Shown here in pieces: positions 38,430 through 46,333 of a DNA stretch of 64,000 nt. The position numbers and the translations under genes are program-made. A model generated the notes under the pieces. It saw only the letters and a list, made by a program, of their open reading frames with translations. It was not told the DNA's origin and ran no database searches. Source of the DNA: JAYQKL01 sp049889415. Its GTDB lineage: Bacteria; Pseudomonadota; Alphaproteobacteria; RS24. The stretch is from NCBI GenBank assembly GCA_049889415.1, contig JBMHDL010000006.1, positions 1-64,000 on the forward strand, read 5' to 3'. Within the stretch, counting starts at the first letter, position 1. Each line of letters begins with the position of its first letter.

Positions 38430-39428
38430 ATGAGTGCTGATACCCAAAACCAACCCAATATGCCTGACCAGCCGGACACTGAAGTCTCCGTCAGCGAGGC
38501 GTTCGGAATTAAGAGTGACCTGAAGGCGCCGGGCTTTTCCGAGGCTTGTGAATATGTGCCCGATCTGGACCCGGATTATCTGTTTGACCCGCAGACAACC
38601 TTGTCCATTCTCGCCGGCTTTTCTCATAATCGCCGCGTCATGATCCAGGGTTATCACGGTACCGGCAAATCGACGCATATTGAACAGGTGGCGGCGCGGC
38701 TCAACTGGCCCTGTGTACGCATCAATCTCGACAGTCATGTCAGCCGGATCGACCTGGTCGGCAAGGAGGCGATTGTGTTGCGCGACGGCAAGCAGGTCAC
38801 GGAATTTCAAGAGGGGATTCTGCCCTGGGCGCTGCAAAACCCGGTGGCACTGGTATTTGACGAATATGACGCCGGCCGGCCGGATGTGATGTTTGTCATC
38901 CAACGGGTGTTGGAAGTCGCCGGCAAGCTGACCCTTTTGGACCAAAACAAAGTCATCCGCCCGCATTCCCATTTTCGCCTGTTCGCCACCACCAACACCA
39001 TCGGTCTCGGTGACACTTCCGGCCTGTATCACGGCACACAGCAGATCAACCAGGGGCAGATGGACCGTTGGAACATCGTCTCCAGCCTTAATTATCTGCC
39101 GCATGAACAGGAAGTTGAGATTGTTCTGGCCAAGGAAAAAGACTACCAGACCAAACAGGGCAAGGAGCAGATTGCCGCTATGGTTCGGGTCGCCGACCTG
39201 ACCCGCGCCTCCTTTATCAACGGGGACATTTCAACCGTGATGAGCCCGCGCACGGTTCTGACCTGGGCGCAGAATGCGGTGATTTTCGGCGGTGATATCA
39301 GCCTCGCCTTTCAGGTGACCTTCCTCAATAAATGCGACGAACTGGAACGTCCGACCGTGGCGGAATTTTATCAGCGCTGTTTCGGAGATGACCTGCCGGA
39401 ACAGGCCGTCAGTGTCCTCAGCAGCTAA
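38430..39428 (+). CDS. cobS: Cobaltochelatase subunit CobS
   Basis: AAA+ ATPase subunit of the aerobic CobN-CobS-CobT chelatase, which inserts Co2+ into hydrogenobyrinate a,c-diamide. 332 aa. Walker A GYHGTGKST (about 74), Walker B ALVFDEYDAGRPDV (about 145), and sensor segment FATTNTIGLGDTSG. Similar in role to BchI of magnesium chelatase. cobT follows after 11 bases. CobN, the large catalytic subunit, is not in this window. Confidence 0.96.
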   Translation: MSADTQNQPNMPDQPDTEVSVSEAFGIKSDLKAPGFSEACEYVPDLDPDYLFDPQTTLSILAGFSHNRRVMIQGYHGTGKSTHIEQVAARLNWPCVRINLDSHVSRIDLVGKEAIVLRDGKQVTEFQEGILPWALQNPVALVFDEYDAGRPDVMFVIQRVLEVAGKLTLLDQNKVIRPHSHFRLFATTNTIGLGDTSGLYHGTQQINQGQMDRWNIVSSLNYLPHEQEVEIVLAKEKDYQTKQGKEQIAAMVRVADLTRASFINGDISTVMSPRTVLTWAQNAVIFGGDISLAFQVTFLNKCDELERPTVAEFYQRCFGDDLPEQAVSVLSS

Positions 39429-39439
39429 GGGGCGAAAGG

Positions 39440-41374
39440 GTGTCCGAAGAACCCATTGAAAAATTCAAGCGCGCACTTGGACAGACCATGCGGTCCTTGG
39501 CCGAAAACAACGAGCTTGACGTCAGCTTCGGAACCGACAGGCCGAGTCTTGCCGGAAATCGGGCGCGCCTGCCCCTGCCACCCAGGGATTTGCCGGATCA
39601 TGAACGCACGGTCGTGCGCGGCTTTGCCGACAGTCTGGCCTTGAACAAGGCCCATCATGACAGCCGGTTAGCGGCGACACACAGGCCCCGTGATACGGCA
39701 GGCCGGGAAGTTTATGACGCCCTCGAAAAAGCCCGGTATGAGTCGCTCGGGGCGCAACAAATGCCAGGATTGGGGGCAAATCTGGCCTCCATGCATGAAG
39801 ACCGGTGCAGCAAGGACGGGCTGGGGGACAAAACCAACCGCGATACCGCGCCGCTCAGTGAAGCCCTCGGTTTCCTTGTGCGCGAACGGCTCTGCGGCAT
39901 GCAAACCCCGCCCTCCGCAGGCCCGGCCGTCTCGGCCTGGCGTGACTGGATAGAACAGCGTGCGGGCAAAAATCTCGATGCGCTGGGTGAGGTGGTTGAT
40001 GATCAGGAGGCCTTCGCCAAATTGTCCAAACAGATCCTGTTCGACCTCGACATGGGCGGCGACCAGTCGCCGACCGATGAAGACGGCGACGAGGATGGTG
40101 AGGATGACCAGGACAGCGGCGAAAACGAGGATACTGACAGCGAAAGCGGTGCCGCCGAACAGCCTGACGGCTCCGGTGCCGACGAGATGACCGAGGCCGA
40201 CGACACCCCTGAAGGCGAAGAGCAGACCGTCTCCATGGACATGGAGGAAGATGACACGGACGGCGAAGGCGAGGAGACCGGTGAAGCGGTCGCAAATATG
40301 CGTCGTGAGCCCGAAGACGACCGGCAAAAGGCCTTTTACAAGGTCTTCACCCAGCGCTTTGATGAAGTCGTTGAAGCCGAGGATTTGTGCGACCCTGAGG
40401 AGCTGACCCGCCTGCGCGGTTATCTTGACCAGCAGCTCAAGCAGTTGCAGGGAGTCGTCACCCGTCTTGCCAACCGCCTGCAAAGGCGCTTGCAGGCCAA
40501 ACAGAACCGGTCCTGGGATTTTGATCTGGAGGAAGGCTATCTTGATGCCGCCAGGCTGTCCCGGGTTGTCATTGACCCGTCCAAACCGTTATCGTTCAAA
40601 ATGGAGCGCGACACCGAATTCCGGGACACGGTTGTAACTCTGTTGATCGACAATTCCGGTTCCATGCGCGGGCGTCCGATTACGGTTGCAGCCATGTGCG
40701 GCGACATTCTCGCCCGCACATTGGAACGCTGCGGCGTGCGCACAGAGATTCTCGGCTTCACCACTCGCGCCTGGAAAGGCGGCCAAGCCCGCGAAGCCTG
40801 GATGACAGCCGGCAAACCCGCCAATCCAGGGCGCCTGAATGATTTGCGCCACATAGTCTATAAAGCAGCAGACTTGCCGTGGCGGCGGGCACGGCGCAAT
40901 CTCGGCCTGATGATGCGCGAAGGTCTGCTGAAAGAGAATATTGACGGCGAGGCCCTGATTTGGGCCTATCAACGCTTACTGGCGCGGCCTGAACAAAGGC
41001 GCATCTTAATGGTGATTTCCGACGGAGCGCCGGTCGATGACAGCACCCTGTCGGTCAATCAGGGCAATTATCTGGAACGGCATCTGCGCCAGGTCATTCA
41101 TGAAATTGAAAACCGGTCGCCGGTTGAACTTATTGCCATCGGCATCGGCCACGATGTCACACGCTATTACAGCCGGGCGGTAACGATTGTCGATGCCGAA
41201 CAATTGGGTGGCGCCATGACGGACAAGCTTGCGGAACTCTTCGATGAAAATCTGTCCGTAGCGAAGCCGAATAAGGGCTCCGGAATTCTGTCTGTCCCCA
41301 AAACAGACAAACCCGCCGAACAGACGGCGGGTTCGAAACGCAAGACGCAGATGGGTTCTGCGCCGGTTCGTTAA
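39440..41374 (+). CDS. cobT: Cobaltochelatase subunit CobT
   Basis: 644-aa partner of CobS, comparable to BchD. N-terminal CobT domain (1-200; PLPPRDLPDHERTVVRG), a long acidic linker (about 205-290, mostly Asp/Glu), then a von Willebrand A domain (about 390-610) with the MIDAS motif DNSGSMRGRP. GTG start with AAGGGGCGAAAGG upstream. The last 40 codons form a Lys/Thr-rich tail, and an 8-bp hairpin in them (41310-41333) probably serves as the terminator of the convergent rpmB. Confidence 0.96.
   Translation: MSEEPIEKFKRALGQTMRSLAENNELDVSFGTDRPSLAGNRARLPLPPRDLPDHERTVVRGFADSLALNKAHHDSRLAATHRPRDTAGREVYDALEKARYESLGAQQMPGLGANLASMHEDRCSKDGLGDKTNRDTAPLSEALGFLVRERLCGMQTPPSAGPAVSAWRDWIEQRAGKNLDALGEVVDDQEAFAKLSKQILFDLDMGGDQSPTDEDGDEDGEDDQDSGENEDTDSESGAAEQPDGSGADEMTEADDTPEGEEQTVSMDMEEDDTDGEGEETGEAVANMRREPEDDRQKAFYKVFTQRFDEVVEAEDLCDPEELTRLRGYLDQQLKQLQGVVTRLANRLQRRLQAKQNRSWDFDLEEGYLDAARLSRVVIDPSKPLSFKMERDTEFRDTVVTLLIDNSGSMRGRPITVAAMCGDILARTLERCGVRTEILGFTTRAWKGGQAREAWMTAGKPANPGRLNDLRHIVYKAADLPWRRARRNLGLMMREGLLKENIDGEALIWAYQRLLARPEQRRILMVISDGAPVDDSTLSVNQGNYLERHLRQVIHEIENRSPVELIAIGIGHDVTRYYSRAVTIVDAEQLGGAMTDKLAELFDENLSVAKPNKGSGILSVPKTDKPAEQTAGSKRKTQMGSAPVR
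41300..41333 (-). terminator. Intrinsic terminator of rpmB, inside the cobT 3' end
   Basis: AACCCGCC (41310-41317) and GGCGGGTT (41326-41333) form a perfect 8-bp stem with an 8-base loop. In the minus sense it is followed by TTTGTCTGTTTT. It lies about 45 bases past the rpmB stop codon. On the plus strand there is no U-tract, so it should not stop cobT. Confidence 0.6.
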
Positions 41375-41376
41375 GT

Positions 41377-41661
41377 TCAGGCTTGTGCCAGAGCAGACAG
41401 GCGCTTTTTATATTGACGGGCGGCTTTGGACAGCTGCGCGTCCTTGGCCTTCAGCAAAAAGGCGTCAATACCACCAACATGCTCCACAGACCGCAGGGCA
41501 CTCGCACTAACACGGAATTTAAGTGTCTTGCCGAGTTTTTCACTGGGCAGGCTGACATTCTGCAAATTGGGCAGGAAACGGCGACGGGTCTTGTTGACGG
41601 CGTGCGAAACATTATTGCCGCTCATCACGGACTTTCCGGTCAGTTCACATACGCGGGCCAT
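41377..41661 (-). CDS. rpmB: Large ribosomal subunit protein bL28
   Basis: 94-aa ribosomal protein. Family start MARVCELTGKSVMSGNNVSHAVNKTRRRFLPNLQ is complete; Cys is limited to one position in the N-terminal segment, so it is a zinc-independent form. AGGAG precedes the ATG. It converges with cobT, with 2 bases between stops. A strong inverted repeat followed by a U-rich tract lies 115 bases upstream in its own sense (41778-41841) and may be part of its leader. Confidence 0.98.
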   Translation of the reverse strand: MARVCELTGKSVMSGNNVSHAVNKTRRRFLPNLQNVSLPSEKLGKTLKFRVSASALRSVEHVGGIDAFLLKAKDAQLSKAARQYKKRLSALAQA

Positions 41662-41777
41662 GGTGATCTCCTAATGATGACTGTACAGTCGAAAATAAAC
41701 TTTAGGCACTCTCAAGCGCTCAATCTGGGGTGTTATATGGTCTCGCAACCCCATCGTCAAGCCTTAAGCCCGGTCGG

Positions 41778-41841
41778 TAAAAAGAAAAAGGGCCATCCGG
41801 CGGTTTTGGGAGGGAGGAGATTATAAATCCGGATGACCCTT
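41778..41841 (-). terminator. Terminator-like hairpin upstream of rpmB
   Basis: AAGGGCCATCCGG (41788-41800) pairs CCGGATGACCCTT (41829-41841), 13 bp with one mismatch, around a 28-base loop. In the minus sense the stem is followed by TTTTTCTTTTT, the shape of an intrinsic terminator. No gene is known to end here, so it may be the end of a small RNA or an attenuator in the rpmB leader. The loop carries TCTCCTCCCTCCC, which could pair with Shine-Dalgarno sequences. Confidence 0.4.
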
Positions 41842-41979
41842 GCCTTCACTATGACGACGTATGCCCTAACTTTCAAAACACGAAAAGTCACAAAAGCGTG
41901 AAGGGCGACAGCTGGAAAACAGATATGTAATCAAGATGTTGTGTTTTGGTCATATTCTTGTAAACCACTACATTTAGGC

Positions 41980-42042
41980 GTGAACATAAGTGGAAATACT
42001 ACTATGATATCGATTCGGACACCTTATGTTCACCTAATGTTC
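41980..42042 (+). promoter_or_regulatory. Inverted repeat with alphaproteobacterial LexA-like box
   Basis: GTGAACATAAG (41980-41990) and CTTATGTTCAC (42023-42033) are perfect inverted copies 32 bases apart. The right arm runs into GTTCACCTAATGTTC (42028-42042), an exact match to the alphaproteobacterial SOS box GTTC-N7-GTTC, and the left arm reads GAAC-N7-GAAA. The site is about 64 bases before the helicase start. A symmetrical operator is plausible; an 8-base fixed pattern also occurs by chance about twice in a window this size. Confidence 0.4.
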
Positions 42043-42105
42043 ATTCATTTTTTGTTCCTGTTATGTCTATGTTGCGCCCCACAAATAGTAGGGGCATGGT
42101 AAGTC

Positions 42106-44979
42106 ATGTCCCAGTTTGATTCCCCTGATAATTTGACCCACCCCTTGATCGCCGTATTGGGGCCGACCAACACCGGTAAAACGCATCTGGCGATCGAGCG
42201 CATGCTTGGACATGAAACCGGCATGATCGGGTTACCGCTGAGACTGCTGGCCAGGGAAATTTACGACCGTATTGTCGGGAAAATCGGTCCCGGTCAGGTC
42301 GCCCTGGTGACTGGGGAGGAAAAAATCATCCCCAAACAGGCACGCTATTATGTCTGCACAATTGAAGCTATGCCGCTCAGCCAGAGTGTTGATTTTGTCG
42401 CCATTGATGAAATCCAGCTCTGCGCAGACCCGGAGCGCGGTTATATTTTCACCGACCGGCTGCTGCATGCCCGCGGACGACATCAGACCATGTTGTTGGG
42501 CGCGGGCACCATGCGGTCTCTGGTCAAGCATTTGCTACCCAAAGCCCATATCATAAGCCGGCCCCGCTTTTCTGAGTTGCGCTATGCCGGTTCAAAGAAA
42601 ATTTCACGCCTGCCCCGCCGCGCCGCCATTACGGCTTTTTCAGCTGATAACGTCTATGCCATCGCCCAGCTGATCCGTCAGCAAAAAGGCGGGGCCGCAG
42701 TGGTGATGGGCGCCCTCAGTCCACGCACCCGCAATGCCCAGGTCGCCATGTACCAATCCGGCGAAGTGGATTTTCTGGTGGCGACAGACGCCATCGGCAT
42801 GGGGCTGAATATGGACGTTGATCATGTCGCCTTCGCACAAACCCGTAAATTTGACGGGCGCCGCCATCGCGCCCTGATGCCGGCCGAACTGGCCCAGATT
42901 GCCGGGCGGGCCGGACGCCATACTAGTGACGGCACGTTCGGGGTCACGGGCGAGGTCACTGAATTTGATCCGGAACTCATTGAGCAGATTGAAAACCATG
43001 AGTTTGAGGCGGTCAGAAGCATTATGTGGCGTAATCCAAATCTTGACTTCACCAATTTGCCGTCCCTGAAACTGAGCCTGGAGGCCCCCTCCCCACGCAA
43101 GGGACTTGTCCGTGCCCCGGTCGCCGATGATCTGCAGGCCCTGACCCTGATGTCAACAGACCCAGCTTTGGTGGATCGGGTCAGTGGCGAGGCACGGCTG
43201 AGACTGTTATGGGAAATCGCCCAGACCCCGGATTACCGCAAAACCATGGCCAGCGAGCATGCCGCCCTGCTGTCGGAAATTTTCATGTTTTTGACCGGTC
43301 CGGAGGAGAAAATTCCGGTGGATTGGCTTGACGAACGTATCCGGCGTTGCGACAACACCAGGGGGAATCTGGACACATTATCCGCGCGGCTTGCACATAT
43401 CCGAACCTGGACCTATGTGTCGCAAAAGGCAAACTGGATTGATGACCCCGTTCATTGGCGGAACCGGGCCAGGAATATTGAGGACAAGCTTTCAGATGCA
43501 GTGCATGAGGGATTGATGAAACAGTTTGTGGATCCGAAATCGTCTGCGTTAATGCGGCGTTTGCAGGGCAAAGAGGAAGCCGAGGCTCACATCGACACTA
43601 TTGGCGACGTTTATGTGGAGGGTGAGTATGCTGGCCATATTGCAGGCCTGCAGTTCCAACGCGATCCACGCCTCAATCAAACCCCGGCGCGGGCGGTGCG
43701 CAGCGCGCTTGACAAATTATCAGCCGCATATTTGCGTCATCAGGCTGAGGCCTTGGCGGGGGCACCGGATGCCGCTTTCAGCCTGAACCTCAACGGTCAG
43801 ATCATGTGGAACCCAAGCGTTCAGGCCGACCGCCAAACCCAGCCGGAAGCACCGGCGGACAAAAATGAGGGCCGGGGTGCGGACCGCACGGCATGTGTCG
43901 GAAAAATCCGCATCGGCAGCGACCGCCTGCGCCCGACCGCCACACTTGTGGCGGATGAAAACCTCAATGGCGCGCCACGCCAAGCCGCCGAAAAGCGCAT
44001 CATTGACTGGTTGCGTCATCATTTGGAGACAAGCTTGTTGCCGCTGGCGAAATTACGCGACGCGACAGACCTGTCAGGACTGGCCCGGGGACTGGCTTTT
44101 CAATTGGTGGAACAGGGCGGCAGCCTGGCTCGCCTCAGCGTTCAGGACACCGTTACGCAACTTGACCAGCCGGCCCGCGCCAGCCTGCGCAAATATGGAG
44201 TGCGGTTCGGCGCCTATAATATTTTTCTGCCGGCATTGCTCAAACCCGCTGCAGCCCGCATGCTGGCCCAGCTTTGGTGTCTTGACCAGGACCGCAAGCC
44301 GGAGCAGGACTTTACAAAAGCACCGGCGGAAAGCCTGACCTCGGCAGACCGCAACCCGGATCTCCCCAACGGGTTTTACCGCGCCCTCGGGTTTTTTGCC
44401 CTTGGCCGCCGCATTGTCCGGCTGGACATGCTTGAGCGGCTTGCGGATCTCGTGCGGACCGAACAGGAAAAAAGCGCAAACCAGGGCGTTCAAAACAAAG
44501 CTTTCCAGATCAATGCTGACATGCTCTCGCTAATGGGCTGTGGCGAGGAAGATATGGCCGGCATTTTAACTAAACTGGGCTATAAAAGCCGGAAAACAAG
44601 CCCCTCTGCCGAGACAGCCCCTGCCGAGACAGCCCTTAATGAGACAGTCCTTGAGGAGACGGTCCCTGAGGAAACAGTCCCTGAGGAAACAGTCCCTGAG
44701 GAGACAGCATCTGGTCCGGAACAGGCCCCGGATGGGCAAAATGCGCCCGCATTGGAAGGAGAGCCGACACCGGAAATCTGGTGGCATTACGCCCCACATA
44801 AGGGCAAGGGCAACCCACGCAAACCCGCAACAGGCACGTCCCGCAAAGGGTCGGTCAAGTCCAAAAAACCAACGCCGAAAGCAAAAACGGCACGGCGCAA
44901 ACCGGTAAAGACTTCAGCTTACAGCAAAGACTCCCCCTTTGCGGCACTGGCGGCGCTCAAACAAGAGAAAAACGATTGA
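42106..44979 (+). CDS. SUV3-like DEAD/DEAH-box helicase
   Basis: 957-aa superfamily 2 helicase closest to the mitochondrial degradosome helicase SUV3. Walker A GPTNTGKTH (about 19-27), DEIQ-type motif II in AIDEIQLCAD (about 103), motif V/VI in ATDAIGMGLNMDVDH and QIAGRAGRHTSDG. SUV3-type proteins unwind RNA for a nuclease; the role in alphaproteobacteria is not known to me. The C-terminal third is lineage-specific: seven ETxxx pentapeptide repeats (about 836-870), then a Lys-rich tail. It overlaps the S4 gene by 4 bases. A possible LexA box lies upstream. Confidence 0.9.
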   Translation: MSQFDSPDNLTHPLIAVLGPTNTGKTHLAIERMLGHETGMIGLPLRLLAREIYDRIVGKIGPGQVALVTGEEKIIPKQARYYVCTIEAMPLSQSVDFVAIDEIQLCADPERGYIFTDRLLHARGRHQTMLLGAGTMRSLVKHLLPKAHIISRPRFSELRYAGSKKISRLPRRAAITAFSADNVYAIAQLIRQQKGGAAVVMGALSPRTRNAQVAMYQSGEVDFLVATDAIGMGLNMDVDHVAFAQTRKFDGRRHRALMPAELAQIAGRAGRHTSDGTFGVTGEVTEFDPELIEQIENHEFEAVRSIMWRNPNLDFTNLPSLKLSLEAPSPRKGLVRAPVADDLQALTLMSTDPALVDRVSGEARLRLLWEIAQTPDYRKTMASEHAALLSEIFMFLTGPEEKIPVDWLDERIRRCDNTRGNLDTLSARLAHIRTWTYVSQKANWIDDPVHWRNRARNIEDKLSDAVHEGLMKQFVDPKSSALMRRLQGKEEAEAHIDTIGDVYVEGEYAGHIAGLQFQRDPRLNQTPARAVRSALDKLSAAYLRHQAEALAGAPDAAFSLNLNGQIMWNPSVQADRQTQPEAPADKNEGRGADRTACVGKIRIGSDRLRPTATLVADENLNGAPRQAAEKRIIDWLRHHLETSLLPLAKLRDATDLSGLARGLAFQLVEQGGSLARLSVQDTVTQLDQPARASLRKYGVRFGAYNIFLPALLKPAAARMLAQLWCLDQDRKPEQDFTKAPAESLTSADRNPDLPNGFYRALGFFALGRRIVRLDMLERLADLVRTEQEKSANQGVQNKAFQINADMLSLMGCGEEDMAGILTKLGYKSRKTSPSAETAPAETALNETVLEETVPEETVPEETVPEETASGPEQAPDGQNAPALEGEPTPEIWWHYAPHKGKGNPRKPATGTSRKGSVKSKKPTPKAKTARRKPVKTSAYSKDSPFAALAALKQEKND
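44611..44715 (+). repeat. Seven 15-bp tandem repeats in the helicase gene
   Basis: Fifteen-base units GAGACAGTCCCTGAG-like run from 44611 to 44715 and encode ETAPA, ETALN, ETVLE, ETVPE three times and ETASG. Units 4-6 are nearly identical at DNA level, which points to recent slippage. The repeat forms an acidic linker between the helicase body and a basic tail, and copy number is likely to vary between strains. Confidence 0.85.
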
Positions 44980-45365
44980 GCGAGATCCAGAAACTCAGGG
45001 TCGATAAATGGCTCTGGCACGCCCGGTTTTTCAAGACCCGCACCCAGGCCACGCAACTCGCGGCGCAGGGCCGTATCCGGATTAACGGTGAAAAGGCAGG
45101 TAAAGCCAGTACCGTGGTCAAAAAAGGCGATGTGTTGACTTTTCCGAAGGAACGCGACATCAGGGTCATTGAAATCCTTGCGTTGGGCAGCAGACGCGGC
45201 CCCGCAACAGAGGCGGCAACGCTCTACAGAGATTTGCAACCGCCATCCCCGCCCGGGTCTGAACAGGGCAAAAAAACCGCACCACTGTTCACCCGCCGCC
45301 CGGGAACGGGCCGCCCAACCAAGCGCGACCGCCGACACTTTGACCGCTTCCGGCAAAAAGACTGA
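44976..45365 (+). CDS. S4-domain RNA-binding protein (HSP15-like)
   Basis: 129 aa with an N-terminal S4 domain: KLRVDKWLWHARFFKTRTQATQLAAQGRIRING, then VKKGDVLTF. Related to E. coli HslR (HSP15), which rescues 50S subunits carrying nascent chains. The basic C-terminal tail (RRPGTGRPTKRDRRHFDRFR) suits rRNA contact. The start is TTG at 44976, overlapping the helicase stop as TTGA, with AGAGAAAA upstream. Co-translation with the helicase suggests a shared RNA-related task. Confidence 0.9.
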   Translation: MSEIQKLRVDKWLWHARFFKTRTQATQLAAQGRIRINGEKAGKASTVVKKGDVLTFPKERDIRVIEILALGSRRGPATEAATLYRDLQPPSPPGSEQGKKTAPLFTRRPGTGRPTKRDRRHFDRFRQKD

Positions 45366-45409
45366 AACTTCAGCTTGCCTAATCCACTTTTGCCCCCTAA
45401 ATCAGACCT

Positions 45410-45883
45410 ATGTTCAAAGCGCTCAAAAACCTGTTTGACAAACCCGCCTCTGAAGACGGGGGGCTGATAGCAACAGACCAGCTTAATCTGGCCATGGCGG
45501 CTCTGCTGGTCCACGCCGCCCGTCTTGACGGTGATTTTGCGGCGCAGGAACACACTGCTTTGAAGCGCATATTGGAAAAGGACTTCGGGCTTGATGACGC
45601 CGCCACAACGGATCTCATGGAGCTGGCCGAAACAGCCGACGAGGCGGCGACCGACCTTTACAGATGGACCAGCGTCATCAACAGCCAGATGGTTGAGGCG
45701 GAAAAAGTCGGTCTGATTGAACATTTATGGCAGATAATCCTTGCAGATGACGCCATTGATGATTATGAAGCTAGCCTTGTAAGACGTGTTTGCGGGCTGA
45801 TACATGTCCCTGACCGGCTTGCCGGCGAAGCCCGTAAGCGGGTAGAAACCGCAATCAATGCGACTGGACAGCAAACGAATTAA
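45410..45883 (+). CDS. TerB-family protein
   Basis: 157 aa with a TerB-like helical domain: LNLAMAALLVHAARLDGDFAAQEHTALKRIL and the repeat-like half VEAEKVGLIEHLWQIILADDAIDDYEASLVRRV. The acidic residues in DGDF and DDAIDDYE are the family's putative metal-binding positions. Despite the tellurite label, stand-alone TerB proteins of this type have no established tellurite role. It lies 44 bases after the S4 gene and 11 before fdxA. Confidence 0.88.
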   Translation: MFKALKNLFDKPASEDGGLIATDQLNLAMAALLVHAARLDGDFAAQEHTALKRILEKDFGLDDAATTDLMELAETADEAATDLYRWTSVINSQMVEAEKVGLIEHLWQIILADDAIDDYEASLVRRVCGLIHVPDRLAGEARKRVETAINATGQQTN

Positions 45884-45894
45884 CGGAAGTCACC

Positions 45895-46233
45895 ATGACC
45901 TATATTGTCACTGATGCCTGCATCAAATGTAAGTACACGGACTGTGTGGAAGTCTGTCCGGTAGACTGCTTTTACGAAGGCGAAAATATGCTTGTCATCC
46001 ACCCTGATGAATGCATTGATTGCGGCGTTTGTGAACCCGAATGCCCGGCCGAAGCCATCAAGGCGGATACCGAGGAGGGGCTGGATAAATGGCTCGAAGT
46101 CAACACCAAATTCGCTGACATCTGGCCCAACATCACACTCAAAAAGGATGCGCCGGCGGATGCTGATGATTTCGTCGGCAAAGAGGGAAAATTCGAAGCC
46201 CATTTCAGTGAGGAGCCGGGCGAAGGGGACTGA
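45895..46233 (+). CDS. fdxA: 7Fe ferredoxin FdxA
   Basis: 112-aa low-potential ferredoxin with one 3Fe-4S and one 4Fe-4S cluster. Start MTYIVTDACIKCKYTDCVEVCPVDCFYEG and second motif CIDCGVCEPECPAEAI are diagnostic; the first motif's spacing (C-x7-C with an intervening Cys) fits the 7Fe type. The C-terminal half wraps the clusters as usual. Electron donor in the cytoplasm; partner not shown here. The fdxA-carD order is typical of alphaproteobacteria. Confidence 0.97.
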   Translation: MTYIVTDACIKCKYTDCVEVCPVDCFYEGENMLVIHPDECIDCGVCEPECPAEAIKADTEEGLDKWLEVNTKFADIWPNITLKKDAPADADDFVGKEGKFEAHFSEEPGEGD

Positions 46234-46333
46234 GAAAGCCCCCCGGCCACGCAACCGCAAAACATAAGCCGGGCTGACACTGGTTATTCACCCCATTTTG
46301 TGGTATCATTTAACATTATCGTGAAAGTAAGTT

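Larger units (their letters stand above)
41662..42105. other. Divergent intergenic region with hairpin and possible LexA box
   Basis: About 440 AT-rich bases between rpmB and the helicase gene, which read away from each other. It contains a 13-bp near-perfect inverted repeat (41788-41841) and an 11-bp inverted repeat with a GTTC-N7-GTTC box (41980-42042), described separately. A 22-codon frame (ATG at 41833) has GGAGG-rich sequence upstream in the hairpin loop, but the spacing is long and I do not call it a gene. Confidence 0.5.

Noticed and set aside
41833..41901. 22-codon ORF after GGAGGGAGGAG
   Set aside because: The ATG is about 13 bases from the purine block and is buried in a stem; no evidence of conservation, so left as a possibility only.
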